This document shows, piece by piece, positions 25,235-33,272 of a stretch of DNA of 64,000 nucleotides. The stretch is from Clostridiales bacterium (lineage in GTDB: Bacteria > Bacillota > Clostridia > Saccharofermentanales > Saccharofermentanaceae). The notes beneath the pieces were generated by a model. The model did no database searches, had not been told where the DNA came from, and saw only the letters and a list, made by a program, of their open reading frames with translations. Each line of letters opens with the position of its first letter. Position 1 is the first letter of the stretch. The stretch spans positions 124,001 to 188,000 of the forward strand of contig JAFRQR010000020.1 of the NCBI GenBank assembly GCA_017428545.1, read 5' to 3'. The translations under genes were made by a program, and so were the position numbers.

Positions 25235-25744
25235 ATGATTACAATAAGAGAAGCCAAATTAGAAGATGCAGAAAGACTTGTCGAGATCTACTCGCACTAT
25301 GTCCTCAATACCGCAGTCTCTTTTGAATATGAAGTCCCGACTGTCGCCGAGTTTCAGGAACGTATGAAAAAGATTATGGGAAAGTACCCGTATCTGGTCG
25401 CAGAAAAAGACGGTCTTATTGTCGGATACACGTACGCCAGTCCGTATAGTTGCCGCGAAGCCTATGCCTGGTCAGTGGCCAACTCCATCTATCTGGATAA
25501 AGATTACAGAAGACAAGGCATCGGCTCTCTTCTCTATCGTGAACTTGAAAAGCTCCTGAAGGAGCAAGGCATCATTAACCTGCTGGCCGGAGTTGCTTTT
25601 TCTGAGGAAGAGGACGAATACCTCACTCACGACAGTTTCAATTATCACAAGCACATGGGCTATGAAAAAGTTGCGCACATGAAAGACATCGGCAAGAAAT
25701 TCGACCGCTGGTATGACCTTTTGTGGCTACAGAAGAAAATCTGA
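25235..25744 (+). CDS. GNAT N-acetyltransferase, phosphinothricin type
   Basis: A 169-residue acetyltransferase. Start at the ATG at 25235, with GAGGAG upstream; the frame is open from 25178 inside the MarR gene. MITIREAKLEDAERLVEIYSHYV and IYLDKDYRRQGIGSLLYREL (motif A, Q/R-x-x-G-x-G) match the PAT/YncA branch, whose members acetylate phosphinothricin, methionine sulfoximine or similar amino acids. The C-terminal FNYHKHMGYEKVAHMKDIGKK is also typical of that branch. It follows the MarR gene on the same strand. Confidence 0.9.
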   Translation: MITIREAKLEDAERLVEIYSHYVLNTAVSFEYEVPTVAEFQERMKKIMGKYPYLVAEKDGLIVGYTYASPYSCREAYAWSVANSIYLDKDYRRQGIGSLLYRELEKLLKEQGIINLLAGVAFSEEEDEYLTHDSFNYHKHMGYEKVAHMKDIGKKFDRWYDLLWLQKKI

Positions 25745-25754
25745 AAAGTCAATA

Positions 25755-25791
25755 AAGTGGTCAATGTAAATACCCTTTACATTGACCACTT
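25755..25791. terminator. Strong hairpin terminator
   Basis: A perfect 16-bp stem (AAGTGGTCAATGTAAA and its complement) with a five-base loop lies between the converging GNAT and FMN-reductase genes. The T-run is weak on the plus strand (ATTTTT after nine bases), so it may act in both directions. Confidence 0.75.
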
Positions 25792-25830
25792 CATGGATTT
25801 TTACGTATAGCGCAATATATGACGTATTAC

Positions 25831-26511
25831 TTACATCGCATTCACGTTCTGGATATACATCTCTTTCGGGATCATCGGCACTTCCAGAGAAGCGATCGTC
25901 TCGGGTGAAAGGGTAAGTGCTTTTGCATACTCTTCGCCGGCGGCTTCAAAGCGGGCAAGGAGCGGCTCGGCAACAGGTGATGCCGCTGGAATATTCAGCA
26001 TCGGTGTTTCCGGTACGCATACGATATCGTGTCCCGGGAAGCAGTGCTTGCACATCTCTTTTAAGCCGTCGAAGTTTCCTTCCCAATCCGGGAAACCGCA
26101 GCCGCAGATGACCAGCGTGTGGATCTTGGAAAAATCAGCCAGTGCTTCGTGATGAACGGTACCGTCCTTTTCTTCTACCATTTTCATCTTTACAAGCGGG
26201 ATCGTACGATCCAGTAAAGCTTTCAGATGAGACGGCATGGCATAGCAGTAAAGCGGGAAGCTCCAGATGATCACGTCTGCTTTTACATAGAGATCCAGGA
26301 TCGCATTTTGGTCATCCGGGATCACACAGTGACCGTCCTGTTTCTGCCAGCAGCCGAAGCATCCCTGACACGGAGCAATGTTCTTTTCGATGACATTGAT
26401 CACTTCCACTTCGTGGTTCTGCTCTTTGTTTAATCCCTTGAGAAAAGCATCTGTCAGGCGATACGTATCGCTCTTCTTTTTCGGGCTGCCGTTTAATACC
26501 AAAACTCTCAT
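25831..26511 (-). CDS. NADPH-dependent FMN reductase family protein
   Basis: A 226-residue flavoprotein of the flavodoxin-like NADPH-dependent FMN reductase family. VLVLNGSPKKKSDTYRLTDAF near the N-terminus binds the flavin phosphate. The segment IAPCQGCFGCWQKQDGHC contains the Cys cluster (C-x2-C-x2-C... C) typical of iron-sulfur flavoproteins or their single-cluster relatives, and DVIIWSFPLYCYAMP is the second flavin loop. The ATG at 26511 has GGAG nine bases upstream; the longer frame to 26550 is discarded. Probable role is reduction of quinones or metals. Confidence 0.87.
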   Translation of the reverse strand: MRVLVLNGSPKKKSDTYRLTDAFLKGLNKEQNHEVEVINVIEKNIAPCQGCFGCWQKQDGHCVIPDDQNAILDLYVKADVIIWSFPLYCYAMPSHLKALLDRTIPLVKMKMVEEKDGTVHHEALADFSKIHTLVICGCGFPDWEGNFDGLKEMCKHCFPGHDIVCVPETPMLNIPAASPVAEPLLARFEAAGEEYAKALTLSPETIASLEVPMIPKEMYIQNVNAM

Positions 26512-26718
26512 AATCCTGTACTCCTTGTATCCATTTATTCTTACTGACACCTTAATAGCACCAGCTCCCTATAATCATTAAAAAGCAAAAATCCGGTTTT
26601 GATAATCCCCATTAAATTATCTTGTTTTTCTAGACGGAAACCCATCATGCTATAATGGTTTTCACAAGATGATCACGTCGCATGGATATATATGTGATGT
26701 GGTTGAAAGGATATATAA

Positions 26719-27303
26719 ATGACAGACGAATTATTCACAAATTATCACGAACTGGAATCCAGCAGACTCCTTCTCCGTCGGATCACGATGCAGGATCTGG
26801 ACGATGTGTTCGAGATCTACTCAAATAAAGAGGTCATGCTCTATTTTGCGGACCGTTTCCCCTTCGAGAAAAGCACTGAGGCGGAAACCATGATCCGTGA
26901 ATATGAGGAAGCGCTGACCAAACATTGGAGCATGCGCTGGGGCATCGTCCTGAAAGAAAGCGGAAAACTCATCGGCACATGTGGATTTCATGCTCTGTCT
27001 GAGTACGATAAACGTATCGAGGTCGGCTACGATCTGAACCGTGACTACTGGCAGAAAGGAATCATGACAGAAGCGCTTTCACTGATCATTGATCACGCAT
27101 TCGGATGCTCGGATGTGAACCGCATCGAGGCGATGGTCGAACCGCCGAACACCGGCTCCCGCGCCCTTCTCGAGAAGCTTGGGTTCCAGTACGAAGGCAC
27201 CCTCCGGAAACACGAGATGTGCCGCGGCGATTTCGTAGACATCCAGATGTTCAGTCTATTGCGGGAAGACCGGAAATTGGGAGGCACACATGGCATCGAG
27301 TAA
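26719..27303 (+). CDS. GNAT N-acetyltransferase, RimJ/RimL type
   Basis: A 194-residue acetyltransferase. ESSRLLLRRITMQDLDDVFEIYSN is the RimJ/RimL opening, GYDLNRDYWQKGIMTEAL is motif A and PPNTGSRALLEKLGFQYEG is motif B. AAAGGA lies upstream of the ATG and a TATAAT at 26651-26656 is the likely -10. Its stop overlaps the TfoX-like gene by 14 bases. Relatives acetylate ribosomal proteins or small amines; the substrate here is not predictable. Confidence 0.9.
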   Translation: MTDELFTNYHELESSRLLLRRITMQDLDDVFEIYSNKEVMLYFADRFPFEKSTEAETMIREYEEALTKHWSMRWGIVLKESGKLIGTCGFHALSEYDKRIEVGYDLNRDYWQKGIMTEALSLIIDHAFGCSDVNRIEAMVEPPNTGSRALLEKLGFQYEGTLRKHEMCRGDFVDIQMFSLLREDRKLGGTHGIE

Positions 27304-27604
27304 AGAATACCTGGATTTTATTTTGGAGCAACTTTCTGAACTGGAGGGCATCTCGTACCGCGCTATGATGGGCGAATACATCCTCTACTATGGCGGCAAG
27401 ATCGTCGGCGGCATTTACGACGACCGTTTCCTTGTGAAGTTGACGAAGTCTTCGCAGGAGATGATGCCGGATGCGGAGCTGGAGCTTCCTTATGAGGGAG
27501 CAAAAGAAATGCTTCTTGTAGATGACGTGGAGAATAAGGAGTTTCTGAGTGAACTTCTGGAAGCGATGTATCCGGAGCTTCCTCTACCTAAGAAAAAGAA
27601 ATGA
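27290..27604 (+). CDS. TfoX N-terminal domain protein
   Basis: A 104-residue protein matching the TfoX_N domain: FILEQLSELEGISYRAMMGEYILYYGGKIVGGIYDDRFLVKLT. In other bacteria this domain occurs alone in small proteins of unknown function and fused in the competence regulator TfoX/Sxy. Here it lacks the C-terminal TfoX domain and is probably not a competence factor. GGGAGG precedes the ATG inside the GNAT gene, so the two are coupled. It converges with the TetR gene eight bases away. Confidence 0.88.
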   Translation: MASSKEYLDFILEQLSELEGISYRAMMGEYILYYGGKIVGGIYDDRFLVKLTKSSQEMMPDAELELPYEGAKEMLLVDDVENKEFLSELLEAMYPELPLPKKKK

Positions 27605-27612
27605 GGGCTATA

Positions 27613-28341
27613 TCACCCGAAGATCAGTTTCTTTACGATCTCGATGGTCTTCTTTCGCATATAGGTCTGGTCCAGTTTGGGATCGATGGGATGCATATAG
27701 GTATGGCAGAAGCACTCTATATAGTTGACCGCCATGCGGACGTTCTCGGCGCTTTTGTCCGGATTGGCGCCCTTCAGAAGGAACACCTGCTCCATCTTCT
27801 CATACATGTTCTGCCAGAAGCCGTCGGAGACTTCCGCGATATCCGCATCCGTGTGATATAGAGCTTCCAGCTCTTCGTGCACGGCCCAATTCCGTTGGTG
27901 ATATTCCAGTAAGTAGTCCAGTGTTTTCTCGGCAAAAGCATCGAACTCGAGGCCTTTGTCTCCTTTTTCGGCTTCGTGGTAGAAACGGGTGACATCTCCC
28001 ATCAGCTGATCCGCCGCCATTTGCAGTGCCTGGATCAGGATATCTTTCTTGTCACGGAAATAGTGGTAGACGATCCCGGTGGAGAGACCTGCTGCTTTGG
28101 CAATGTCGTCTGCCGTAATGTTGTGGTAGCCCTTTTGAAGGATCAGGTCTCCGCCGACACTTAAGATCTTCAGACGCGTCTCGATGGAGCGTTTCTGCTT
28201 CGGCACCGCCATAGGCTTTGCCGCAGGCGATGCCTTCTTGGCTGTCGTTCTGACCGCGGCAGCGTTCTTTTTAGACACAGCATCACTCTTCTTTGCCGCG
28301 TTCTTCGGCGTATTCTTCTTTTCCGGCTTTTCCTTCGCCAT
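27613..28341 (-). CDS. TetR-family regulator with Lys/Ala-rich N-terminal tail
   Basis: A 242-residue regulator. The first 50 residues are a basic, low-complexity tail rich in Lys, Ala and Pro (AKKSDAVSKKNAAAVRTTAK), resembling histone H1-like tails. Residues 51-95 are the TetR helix-turn-helix (NITADDIAKAAGLSTGIVYHYFRDK). The remainder is the helical ligand domain. It is divergent from an FtsX-type ABC transporter operon, with two perfect TTGAGA-N4-TCTCAA repeats between them, so it most likely represses that operon and itself. The tail may add non-specific DNA affinity, which is inference. Confidence 0.88.
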   Translation of the reverse strand: MAKEKPEKKNTPKNAAKKSDAVSKKNAAAVRTTAKKASPAAKPMAVPKQKRSIETRLKILSVGGDLILQKGYHNITADDIAKAAGLSTGIVYHYFRDKKDILIQALQMAADQLMGDVTRFYHEAEKGDKGLEFDAFAEKTLDYLLEYHQRNWAVHEELEALYHTDADIAEVSDGFWQNMYEKMEQVFLLKGANPDKSAENVRMAVNYIECFCHTYMHPIDPKLDQTYMRKKTIEIVKKLIFG

Positions 28342-28417
28342 GGAACGACCTCTCCTTATCTATCAGATAACTACCCATATTCATTAAAACACATATTTGA
28401 TTTGTTGCAAGCAAATA

Positions 28418-28433
28418 TTGAGACTTTTCTCAA
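28418..28433. promoter_or_regulatory. Inverted repeat TTGAGA-CTTT-TCTCAA, likely TetR operator
   Basis: A perfect 6-4-6 inverted repeat between the divergent TetR and ABC genes. The same repeat occurs 61 bases to the right. Position and duplication fit a TetR-family operator pair. Confidence 0.75.
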
Positions 28434-28478
28434 TTTTCACAATAAACCATAGCCCCTTTTTATTCACCTTGCACAAAG

Positions 28479-28494
28479 TTGAGATATTTCTCAA
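28479..28494. promoter_or_regulatory. Inverted repeat TTGAGA-TATT-TCTCAA, likely TetR operator
   Basis: A second perfect copy of the same 6-4-6 inverted repeat, ending eight bases upstream of the -35 of the ABC transporter promoter at 28503. Confidence 0.78.
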
Positions 28495-28502
28495 TTTTTG
28501 TA

Positions 28503-28531
28503 TTGACCTGTTTCCAGGCCGAGCGTAGAAT
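28503..28531 (+). promoter_or_regulatory. Promoter of FtsX-type ABC transporter operon
   Basis: TTGACC (28503-28508) and TAGAAT (28526-28531) are separated by 17 bases. The start site would fall near 28538, directly on the GTTAGC-type repeat at 28539. The promoter is therefore flanked by a TetR-type repeat upstream and a DtxR-type repeat at the start site. Confidence 0.75.
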
Positions 28532-28538
28532 GAGGACG

Positions 28539-28554
28539 GTTAGCAAGGGCTTAC
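28539..28554. promoter_or_regulatory. Operator-like inverted repeat (copy 4), GTTAGC-N4-GCTTAC
   Basis: A 6-4-6 inverted repeat with one mismatch (GCTTAC for GCTAAC) over the expected start site of the ABC transporter promoter. It is the weakest of the nine copies, but the position is exactly that of a repressor site. Confidence 0.6.
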
Positions 28555-28592
28555 TATTATTCTTATATAACACACATAGGAGACGAGAAAAA

Positions 28593-29300
28593 ATGGGAAA
28601 CACAATCGTCGAATTTAAAAATGTCACGAAACAATACGGGCAGGGCGAAGCGATCCAGCTGGCCAATAACGATGTCAACTTTACCATCGATGAAGGTGAA
28701 TTCGTCGTCATACTCGGGCAGTCCGGCGCAGGAAAATCCACGGTCCTGAATATGCTGGGCGGAATGGATACACCGACCTCCGGCACCATCACGGTGGCCG
28801 GCCAGGAGGTCTCGAAGATGAACGATAAAGAACTTTCGGAATATCGTGCCGGCACGATCGGATTTATCTTCCAGTTTTATAACCTCCTCCCTTCCCTCAC
28901 CGCGATCGAAAATGTTTCACTTGTGAAGAACATCGTCAAGTCCGGTCCTGATCCTATGGAGATGCTCAGCGCGGTGGGCCTTTCCGATCACGCGAAGAAG
29001 TTTCCGTCGCAAATGTCCGGCGGTGAGCAGCAGCGTGTCTCGATCGCAAGAGCTCTGGCCAAAGATCCGAAGATCATCCTTGGAGACGAACCGACAGGTG
29101 CTCTTGATTCCGAGACCGGCGTGATCGTTTTGGAACTTCTTTCCGACCTTTCCCGAAAGAAAGGGAAAACCGTCATTCTGGTTACCCATAATGCCGATAT
29201 CGCAAAATGTGCAGATAAAGTCATCCGCATGAAAAACGGCAAGATCCGTGAGATCCGCATCAACGAATCGCCGGTTCCGATCCGGGAGGTGGAATGGTAA
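28593..29300 (+). CDS. ABC transporter ATPase, MacB/LolD type
   Basis: A 235-residue ATPase partner of the following permease. Walker A GQSGAGKSTVLN, Q-loop FQFYNLLPSLTA, signature MSGGEQQR and Walker B ILGDEPTGALD are complete. The ATG at 28593 follows TAGGAGA; the frame is open from 28479 but the promoter lies there. It overlaps the permease start. The pair is homologous to the one at 9417-12340, and both carry a GTTAGC-type site. Confidence 0.93.
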   Translation: MGNTIVEFKNVTKQYGQGEAIQLANNDVNFTIDEGEFVVILGQSGAGKSTVLNMLGGMDTPTSGTITVAGQEVSKMNDKELSEYRAGTIGFIFQFYNLLPSLTAIENVSLVKNIVKSGPDPMEMLSAVGLSDHAKKFPSQMSGGEQQRVSIARALAKDPKIILGDEPTGALDSETGVIVLELLSDLSRKKGKTVILVTHNADIAKCADKVIRMKNGKIREIRINESPVPIREVEW

Positions 29301-31612
29301 TGCTTGTACGTAAAATGACAAGAGAGATCAGAAAGAATCTCGGTCAGTTCCTTTCTCTCTTTATCCTCTCATTTCTGGCCGTTTCGCTTTTTGCCTGCAT
29401 GAAGGCCAGCAACATCAGTGCCTATAACAAGCTGGAGGATCTGCGCGAGGCGACGAATTGTGCGGACGGCTGGATCTTCAGTGAAGGCTTTTCCCCGGAA
29501 GATCTTTCTTCGGTAAAAGCACTTCCTGACATCACTTCTGCGCAGAGACGCCTTCACTTCGCGGCAACCGCAGAAGGCTTTGATCAGGCCCAACTGGAGG
29601 TCTATGGCCTCGAAGAGGATCTGGTTTCTAAGCCCTACTATGTTAACGGTAAGGAACTGGATCTTTCCTCAAAAGACGGTATCTGGATCTCCGAATCATT
29701 CGCTAAAGAATGGGATCTGAAGGTTGGCGATGCTTTTTCCTTTTCTGCCTATGGCAGGATCGTGACGAAGAAGATCGAAGGCACCATCGTCTCTCCGGAG
29801 TATCAGTATCTGAAGGCAGATAAAGATCTGGACATCGTTGCAAAGAATATCGCGGTGATCTACATGCCTGTTTCCGGGTTAAGCGAATCCTTCAGTTCTA
29901 TCCTCGGCGGCATTCCTTTCAATGAACTGATATTCACCACAAACCGAAGTGATGTGAAGTCTTTAGAGTCCTCACTGAATGAAGCGCTTCACGGGAACTA
30001 TGCCGTACTCTGCGACCGTGACGATATGCCCGGCATCCGCATCATGAAAGACGAACTTGCCCAGCATGACCAGTTCGCCATTACTTTTCCTGTGGTATTC
30101 CTGGCGATCGCTTTACTGGTCATTATGACGACCATGAACCGTATGATCGCCAACCAGCGCACCCAGATCGGTACTCTTCGGGCACTGGGCATGAAGAAAA
30201 GAAAGATCATTCTTCACTACCTGAGCTACAGCTTTATCGTTTCTCTTCTCGGTTCGATCGTCGGCCTTTTTGTCGGCACCTATCTCTTCGGTGAAGGCAT
30301 CGCCGTGATCTTCCGTTCCTGGTATCTGATCCCCGGCTGGACGGTGGAAATGGATGCGTCTTTCCTTCTGGTAGTCATTCTGATCGTTTCTTGCTGCACG
30401 CTTGCCACCTACCTCAGCTGCAGGAAAGTCATGAATGTCCATCCGGCCGAAAGTCTTCGTCCGGCATCTCCGAAATCCGGCAAAGCCATTGTTCTGGAGA
30501 AGCTTCCTTTCTGGAACAAGTTCGGGTTCTCGACCCAGTATAACCTGAGAGATATTACCAGAAGCAAGCTCCGCTCTTTTATGGGTGTCTTTGGAACTGC
30601 TGCCGGCATGATGATCATGGTGGCGGCCATGGCCTCGATCACCACGATTCAGGATGCTTCTTCCTGGACGTTTGATAAGATCCAGAATTTCAAAAACGAG
30701 ATCGACTTCTCGGATGATATCACTTTGGATCTGGCAGAGGAATATAAGAAAGAATACGGTGGGGAACTGATCCAGACTTCCGCGATCGAGATCGCTAAGG
30801 AGCCGCATGCGGATTCTTCGAAGAAAAAGACCACTTCCCTGATGGTTACGGAAGGAGCAGACTACTATCGTCTTACCGACAAAAACCGCGACCTCGCCGA
30901 GCTTGCTCCGGGAACCTGTGCCATTACCATGAAGCTGGCACGTTCTTTGGACATTCACGAAGGGGATACGATCTACTGGCACCTCTATGAGAAAAACACC
31001 TGGTACGAATCCAAAGTAGGTCTTATCAACCGTCACCCGAATTTCTCCGGTGTGACCATGCTCCGCGATGACTACGAAAAGACCGGCGCCGCCTATCTTC
31101 CGAACATTCTCTATACTTCTTCTGAAGAAGCAGCATTCGAAGATCAGCCCGGGATCCTCGCGGTTCACGATGACAAGGACCTGAAAGAGAGCTTTGACAT
31201 CATGATGGAGATGATTTATGCCATGCTCTTCGTTTTCGTGGCATTCGCGACTGTCCTTCCGATCGTGGTGCTCTATAACTGCGGAAACCTTTCCTTCCAC
31301 GAAAGGGTAAAGGAATTCGCCACGTTAAAAGTACTGGGCTTTACGACAAAGAAGATCAGAAAGCTCCTCTCACTTCAGAATCTCTGGCTGTCCATTGTCG
31401 GACTCTTCCTCGGGGCTCCTTTCGGAAAGATCATGCTCCAGTATATGTTCGACAGTAACGGAGACAGCATGGACTATCCTGTGTCCGCCGGGTTCTTAAC
31501 TTATCTCGTTTCCGGTCTTTTTGTCATGATCGTATCGGTTCTGGTAAGTTACATGTTCAACAAACGCATCAAAAAGCTCGATATGGTCGAGACACTGAAA
31601 GGCATCGAATAA
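29294..31612 (+). CDS. FtsX-family ABC transporter permease
   Basis: A 772-residue duplicated FtsX/MacB-type permease. N-terminal helix at about residues 18-38, extracytoplasmic domain to about 260, three helices and FtsX domain (260-375), a second extracytoplasmic domain (about 460-630), and the last three helices ending in LDMVETLKGIE. NTLRALGMKKRKIILHYL-type (TLRALGMKKRKIILHYLSY) is the coupling helix region. It starts four bases into the end of the ATPase gene, with GGGAGG close upstream. Likely role is export or lipid-domain mechanical transport. The substrate is not known. Confidence 0.9.
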   Translation: MVMLVRKMTREIRKNLGQFLSLFILSFLAVSLFACMKASNISAYNKLEDLREATNCADGWIFSEGFSPEDLSSVKALPDITSAQRRLHFAATAEGFDQAQLEVYGLEEDLVSKPYYVNGKELDLSSKDGIWISESFAKEWDLKVGDAFSFSAYGRIVTKKIEGTIVSPEYQYLKADKDLDIVAKNIAVIYMPVSGLSESFSSILGGIPFNELIFTTNRSDVKSLESSLNEALHGNYAVLCDRDDMPGIRIMKDELAQHDQFAITFPVVFLAIALLVIMTTMNRMIANQRTQIGTLRALGMKKRKIILHYLSYSFIVSLLGSIVGLFVGTYLFGEGIAVIFRSWYLIPGWTVEMDASFLLVVILIVSCCTLATYLSCRKVMNVHPAESLRPASPKSGKAIVLEKLPFWNKFGFSTQYNLRDITRSKLRSFMGVFGTAAGMMIMVAAMASITTIQDASSWTFDKIQNFKNEIDFSDDITLDLAEEYKKEYGGELIQTSAIEIAKEPHADSSKKKTTSLMVTEGADYYRLTDKNRDLAELAPGTCAITMKLARSLDIHEGDTIYWHLYEKNTWYESKVGLINRHPNFSGVTMLRDDYEKTGAAYLPNILYTSSEEAAFEDQPGILAVHDDKDLKESFDIMMEMIYAMLFVFVAFATVLPIVVLYNCGNLSFHERVKEFATLKVLGFTTKKIRKLLSLQNLWLSIVGLFLGAPFGKIMLQYMFDSNGDSMDYPVSAGFLTYLVSGLFVMIVSVLVSYMFNKRIKKLDMVETLKGIE

Positions 31613-31630
31613 CGATGTTTGGAAAAAGAC

Positions 31631-31667
31631 AAGGGCGGCAACGAGGTATTGTTGCCGCCCTTTTTAA
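31631..31667 (+). terminator. Intrinsic terminator of ABC transporter operon
   Basis: A perfect 12-bp stem (AAGGGCGGCAAC with its complement), eight-base loop and TTTTT tail, 19 bases after the permease stop. Confidence 0.93.
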
Positions 31668-31834
31668 GGATTATACCTAAAGATTGCCTTCTGCTGTTTT
31701 CGCAAAACAGCCTATTTAACGGCAACTTCCTGTCCGGGGCATTTCAAGGAGAAGTGCGAAAGGGGAGTTGGTCTTCTGCGAGAAAAATATCAGGACCCCC
31801 GGACCGGTATAAGTATGACATAGAACACAAACTA

Positions 31835-31850
31835 GTTAGCGCTTGCTAAC
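31835..31850. promoter_or_regulatory. Operator-like inverted repeat GTTAGC-N4-GCTAAC (copy 5)
   Basis: A perfect 6-4-6 repeat with spacer GCTT, 79 bases upstream of the -35 of the DUF3793 gene promoter. It may be an upstream site for looping or cooperative binding with copy 6, or belong to a promoter not recognised. Confidence 0.7.
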
Positions 31851-31928
31851 TGCTAATGATATTATCAGATGACTAACGGGATGTCAACAGTTATTTTTCA
31901 AATTTCTTAAGAGGCTTCAATTTAGGGC

Positions 31929-31957
31929 TTGACATACTGTTATCTTATTGTTATATT
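31929..31957 (+). promoter_or_regulatory. Promoter of DUF3793-flavodoxin genes
   Basis: TTGACA (31929-31934) and TATATT (31952-31957) are separated by exactly 17 bases. The start site should fall near 31964, seven bases before operator copy 6. Confidence 0.85.
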
Positions 31958-31970
31958 TTTCTTGTTTCTA

Positions 31971-31986
31971 GTTAGCGTTTGCTAAC
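31971..31986. promoter_or_regulatory. Operator-like inverted repeat GTTAGC-N4-GCTAAC (copy 6)
   Basis: A perfect 6-4-6 repeat with spacer GTTT just downstream of the expected start site of the DUF3793 gene. A repressor bound here would block elongation or initiation. Confidence 0.78.
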
Positions 31987-32062
31987 TACAACATTAATAC
32001 AACACCGATCGTGATAGATTACCGAGTTCATCAGGATCAATGTTTAAGGAGAGATTTTATTC

Positions 32063-32626
32063 ATGTTGGAACGATATCTGGTCGATCAGTGCTCACCCAC
32101 TCTGGCCGGAATAAAAACAGGAAGCCTGTTTTCCATACAGGGCGAAGATCCCGCTCTTATCAAGCGCGAAGTCCAAAAGATCAACCGGATCTTCTATGGC
32201 AAGGGCCTTCTTCTGCTTCCACTGAAGACAACAGATGGTTATTCTCTTCTTTATCTGTACCGGCCATGCTACCTGAAAAGGGACCTCTGTGATAAAAGAT
32301 GCGCTTCTCTTCTTAAAGAGTTCGGATACACGTCATCCCTTCCTTCCAGGTGTCTTGTACATCTGATCCAAAGGGTCAGGAAAGAAGGGGCATTTCCTCA
32401 TGAGATCGGGCTCTTTCTCGGGTATCCTCCGGAAGACGTAAAAGGGTTCATCGAAAACCCTCACTGCAAGAGCCGCTGCCGTTCGTGTGTAGGCGGATGC
32501 TGGAAAGTCTATCATGAACCGGAAAAAGCACAGGCGCTTTTCAGAAAGTATGAACAATGCACCAAAAACTACAGAAAGCGTCTTACTCAGGGCGCTTCTA
32601 TCGAGCAGCTGGCAGTAGCCGCATAA
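32063..32626 (+). CDS. DUF3793 family protein
   Basis: A 187-residue protein of a Clostridia family of unknown function (DUF3793). Recognisable features are the opening LVDQCSPTLAGIKTGSLF, CYLKRDLCDKRC, FPHEIGLFLGYPPEDVKGFI near residue 115, and a Cys-rich block NPHCKSRCRSCVGGCWKVY near residues 138-156. The Cys pattern could bind metal. It is followed by a flavodoxin gene 73 bases later and preceded by two operator repeats and a strong promoter. The pairing with flavodoxin and the metal-type operators suggest a role in low-iron physiology, which is inference. Confidence 0.87.
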   Translation: MLERYLVDQCSPTLAGIKTGSLFSIQGEDPALIKREVQKINRIFYGKGLLLLPLKTTDGYSLLYLYRPCYLKRDLCDKRCASLLKEFGYTSSLPSRCLVHLIQRVRKEGAFPHEIGLFLGYPPEDVKGFIENPHCKSRCRSCVGGCWKVYHEPEKAQALFRKYEQCTKNYRKRLTQGASIEQLAVAA

Positions 32627-32699
32627 TCGATCTGACAGTTTCCGGGGAACTCTTCCCGGTCTGTATATAAGAAAAGAATAACCAGAAAGGAATTTCATT

Positions 32700-33131
32700 A
32701 TGAGTAAAATCGCAATTGTATACTGGAGTGGAACAGGAAACACTGAGTCTATGGCTGATGCTGTTGAGGCAGGTGCCAAGGCATCCGGTGCCGAAGTGAT
32801 CCGCTTCAGCTCTTCCGAATTCAATTCTGATAAGGCCTCGGAGTTCGATGCCATCGCTTTCGGATGCCCGGCTATGGGTGCAGAAGTCCTCGAAGAATCC
32901 GAATTTGATCCGATGTTTACTGACCTCGAGCAGAAAGGTGTTCTTTCAGGCAAGAAGATCGGTCTTTTCGGGTCCTATGGCTGGGGCGACGGCGAGTGGA
33001 TGAGAAACTGGGAAGAAAGAAGCAAGCAGGCCGGAGCCATTCTTGCAGCGGACGGCGTCATCTGCAATGAGTCCCCCGACGATACAGCAAACGAAGCTTG
33101 TAAGGCTTTAGGCGCAGCCCTTTCCGCCTGA
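32700..33131 (+). CDS. Short-chain flavodoxin
   Basis: A 143-residue flavodoxin. The FMN-phosphate loop is YWSGTGNTESMAD at residues 8-20. The second and third loops are GCPAMGAE and FGSYGWGDGEWM, both canonical. Flavodoxins replace ferredoxin when iron is short. It follows the DUF3793 gene behind the iron-type operators, which fits that role. AAAGGA lies upstream of the ATG. A terminator follows at 33171. Confidence 0.96.
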   Translation: MSKIAIVYWSGTGNTESMADAVEAGAKASGAEVIRFSSSEFNSDKASEFDAIAFGCPAMGAEVLEESEFDPMFTDLEQKGVLSGKKIGLFGSYGWGDGEWMRNWEERSKQAGAILAADGVICNESPDDTANEACKALGAALSA

Positions 33132-33170
33132 AATAATTACTAAAAAACCAACCCTCCAATATTGGTCTAC

Positions 33171-33218
33171 AAGAAATGTCTGAGCGAGAATATGCCCTCC
33201 TCAGACAATTTCTTTGTT
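33171..33218 (+). terminator. Terminator of DUF3793-flavodoxin unit
   Basis: A hairpin pairs AAGAAATGTCTGAG with CTCAGACAATTTCTT (one bulge), and TTTGTTTA follows. It lies 40 bases after the flavodoxin stop. Confidence 0.75.
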
Positions 33219-33272
33219 TAACTATGGATTTTTGAAGTATAATTGTTCTATCAGCAATAAAGGAGAACGCAT

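Larger units (their letters stand above)
31613..32062. other. 450-base intergenic region with terminator and two operator copies
   Basis: The stretch holds a terminator (31631), a hairpin GCTGTTTT-CGC-AAAACAGC near 31694-31712, two perfect GTTAGC repeats (31835 and 31971) and a promoter (31929-31957). A 76-codon open frame at 31619-31849 crosses the terminator and is not accepted as a gene. No other structure was found between 31713 and 31834. Confidence 0.7.

Noticed and set aside
30113..31300. 395-codon open frame on the minus strand
   Set aside because: A shadow of the FtsX-type permease gene. The permease has membrane helices and coupling motifs in its own frame.
31619..31849. 76-codon open frame after the ABC transporter operon
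   Set aside because: It crosses a strong terminator and an operator repeat and has no ribosome binding site.
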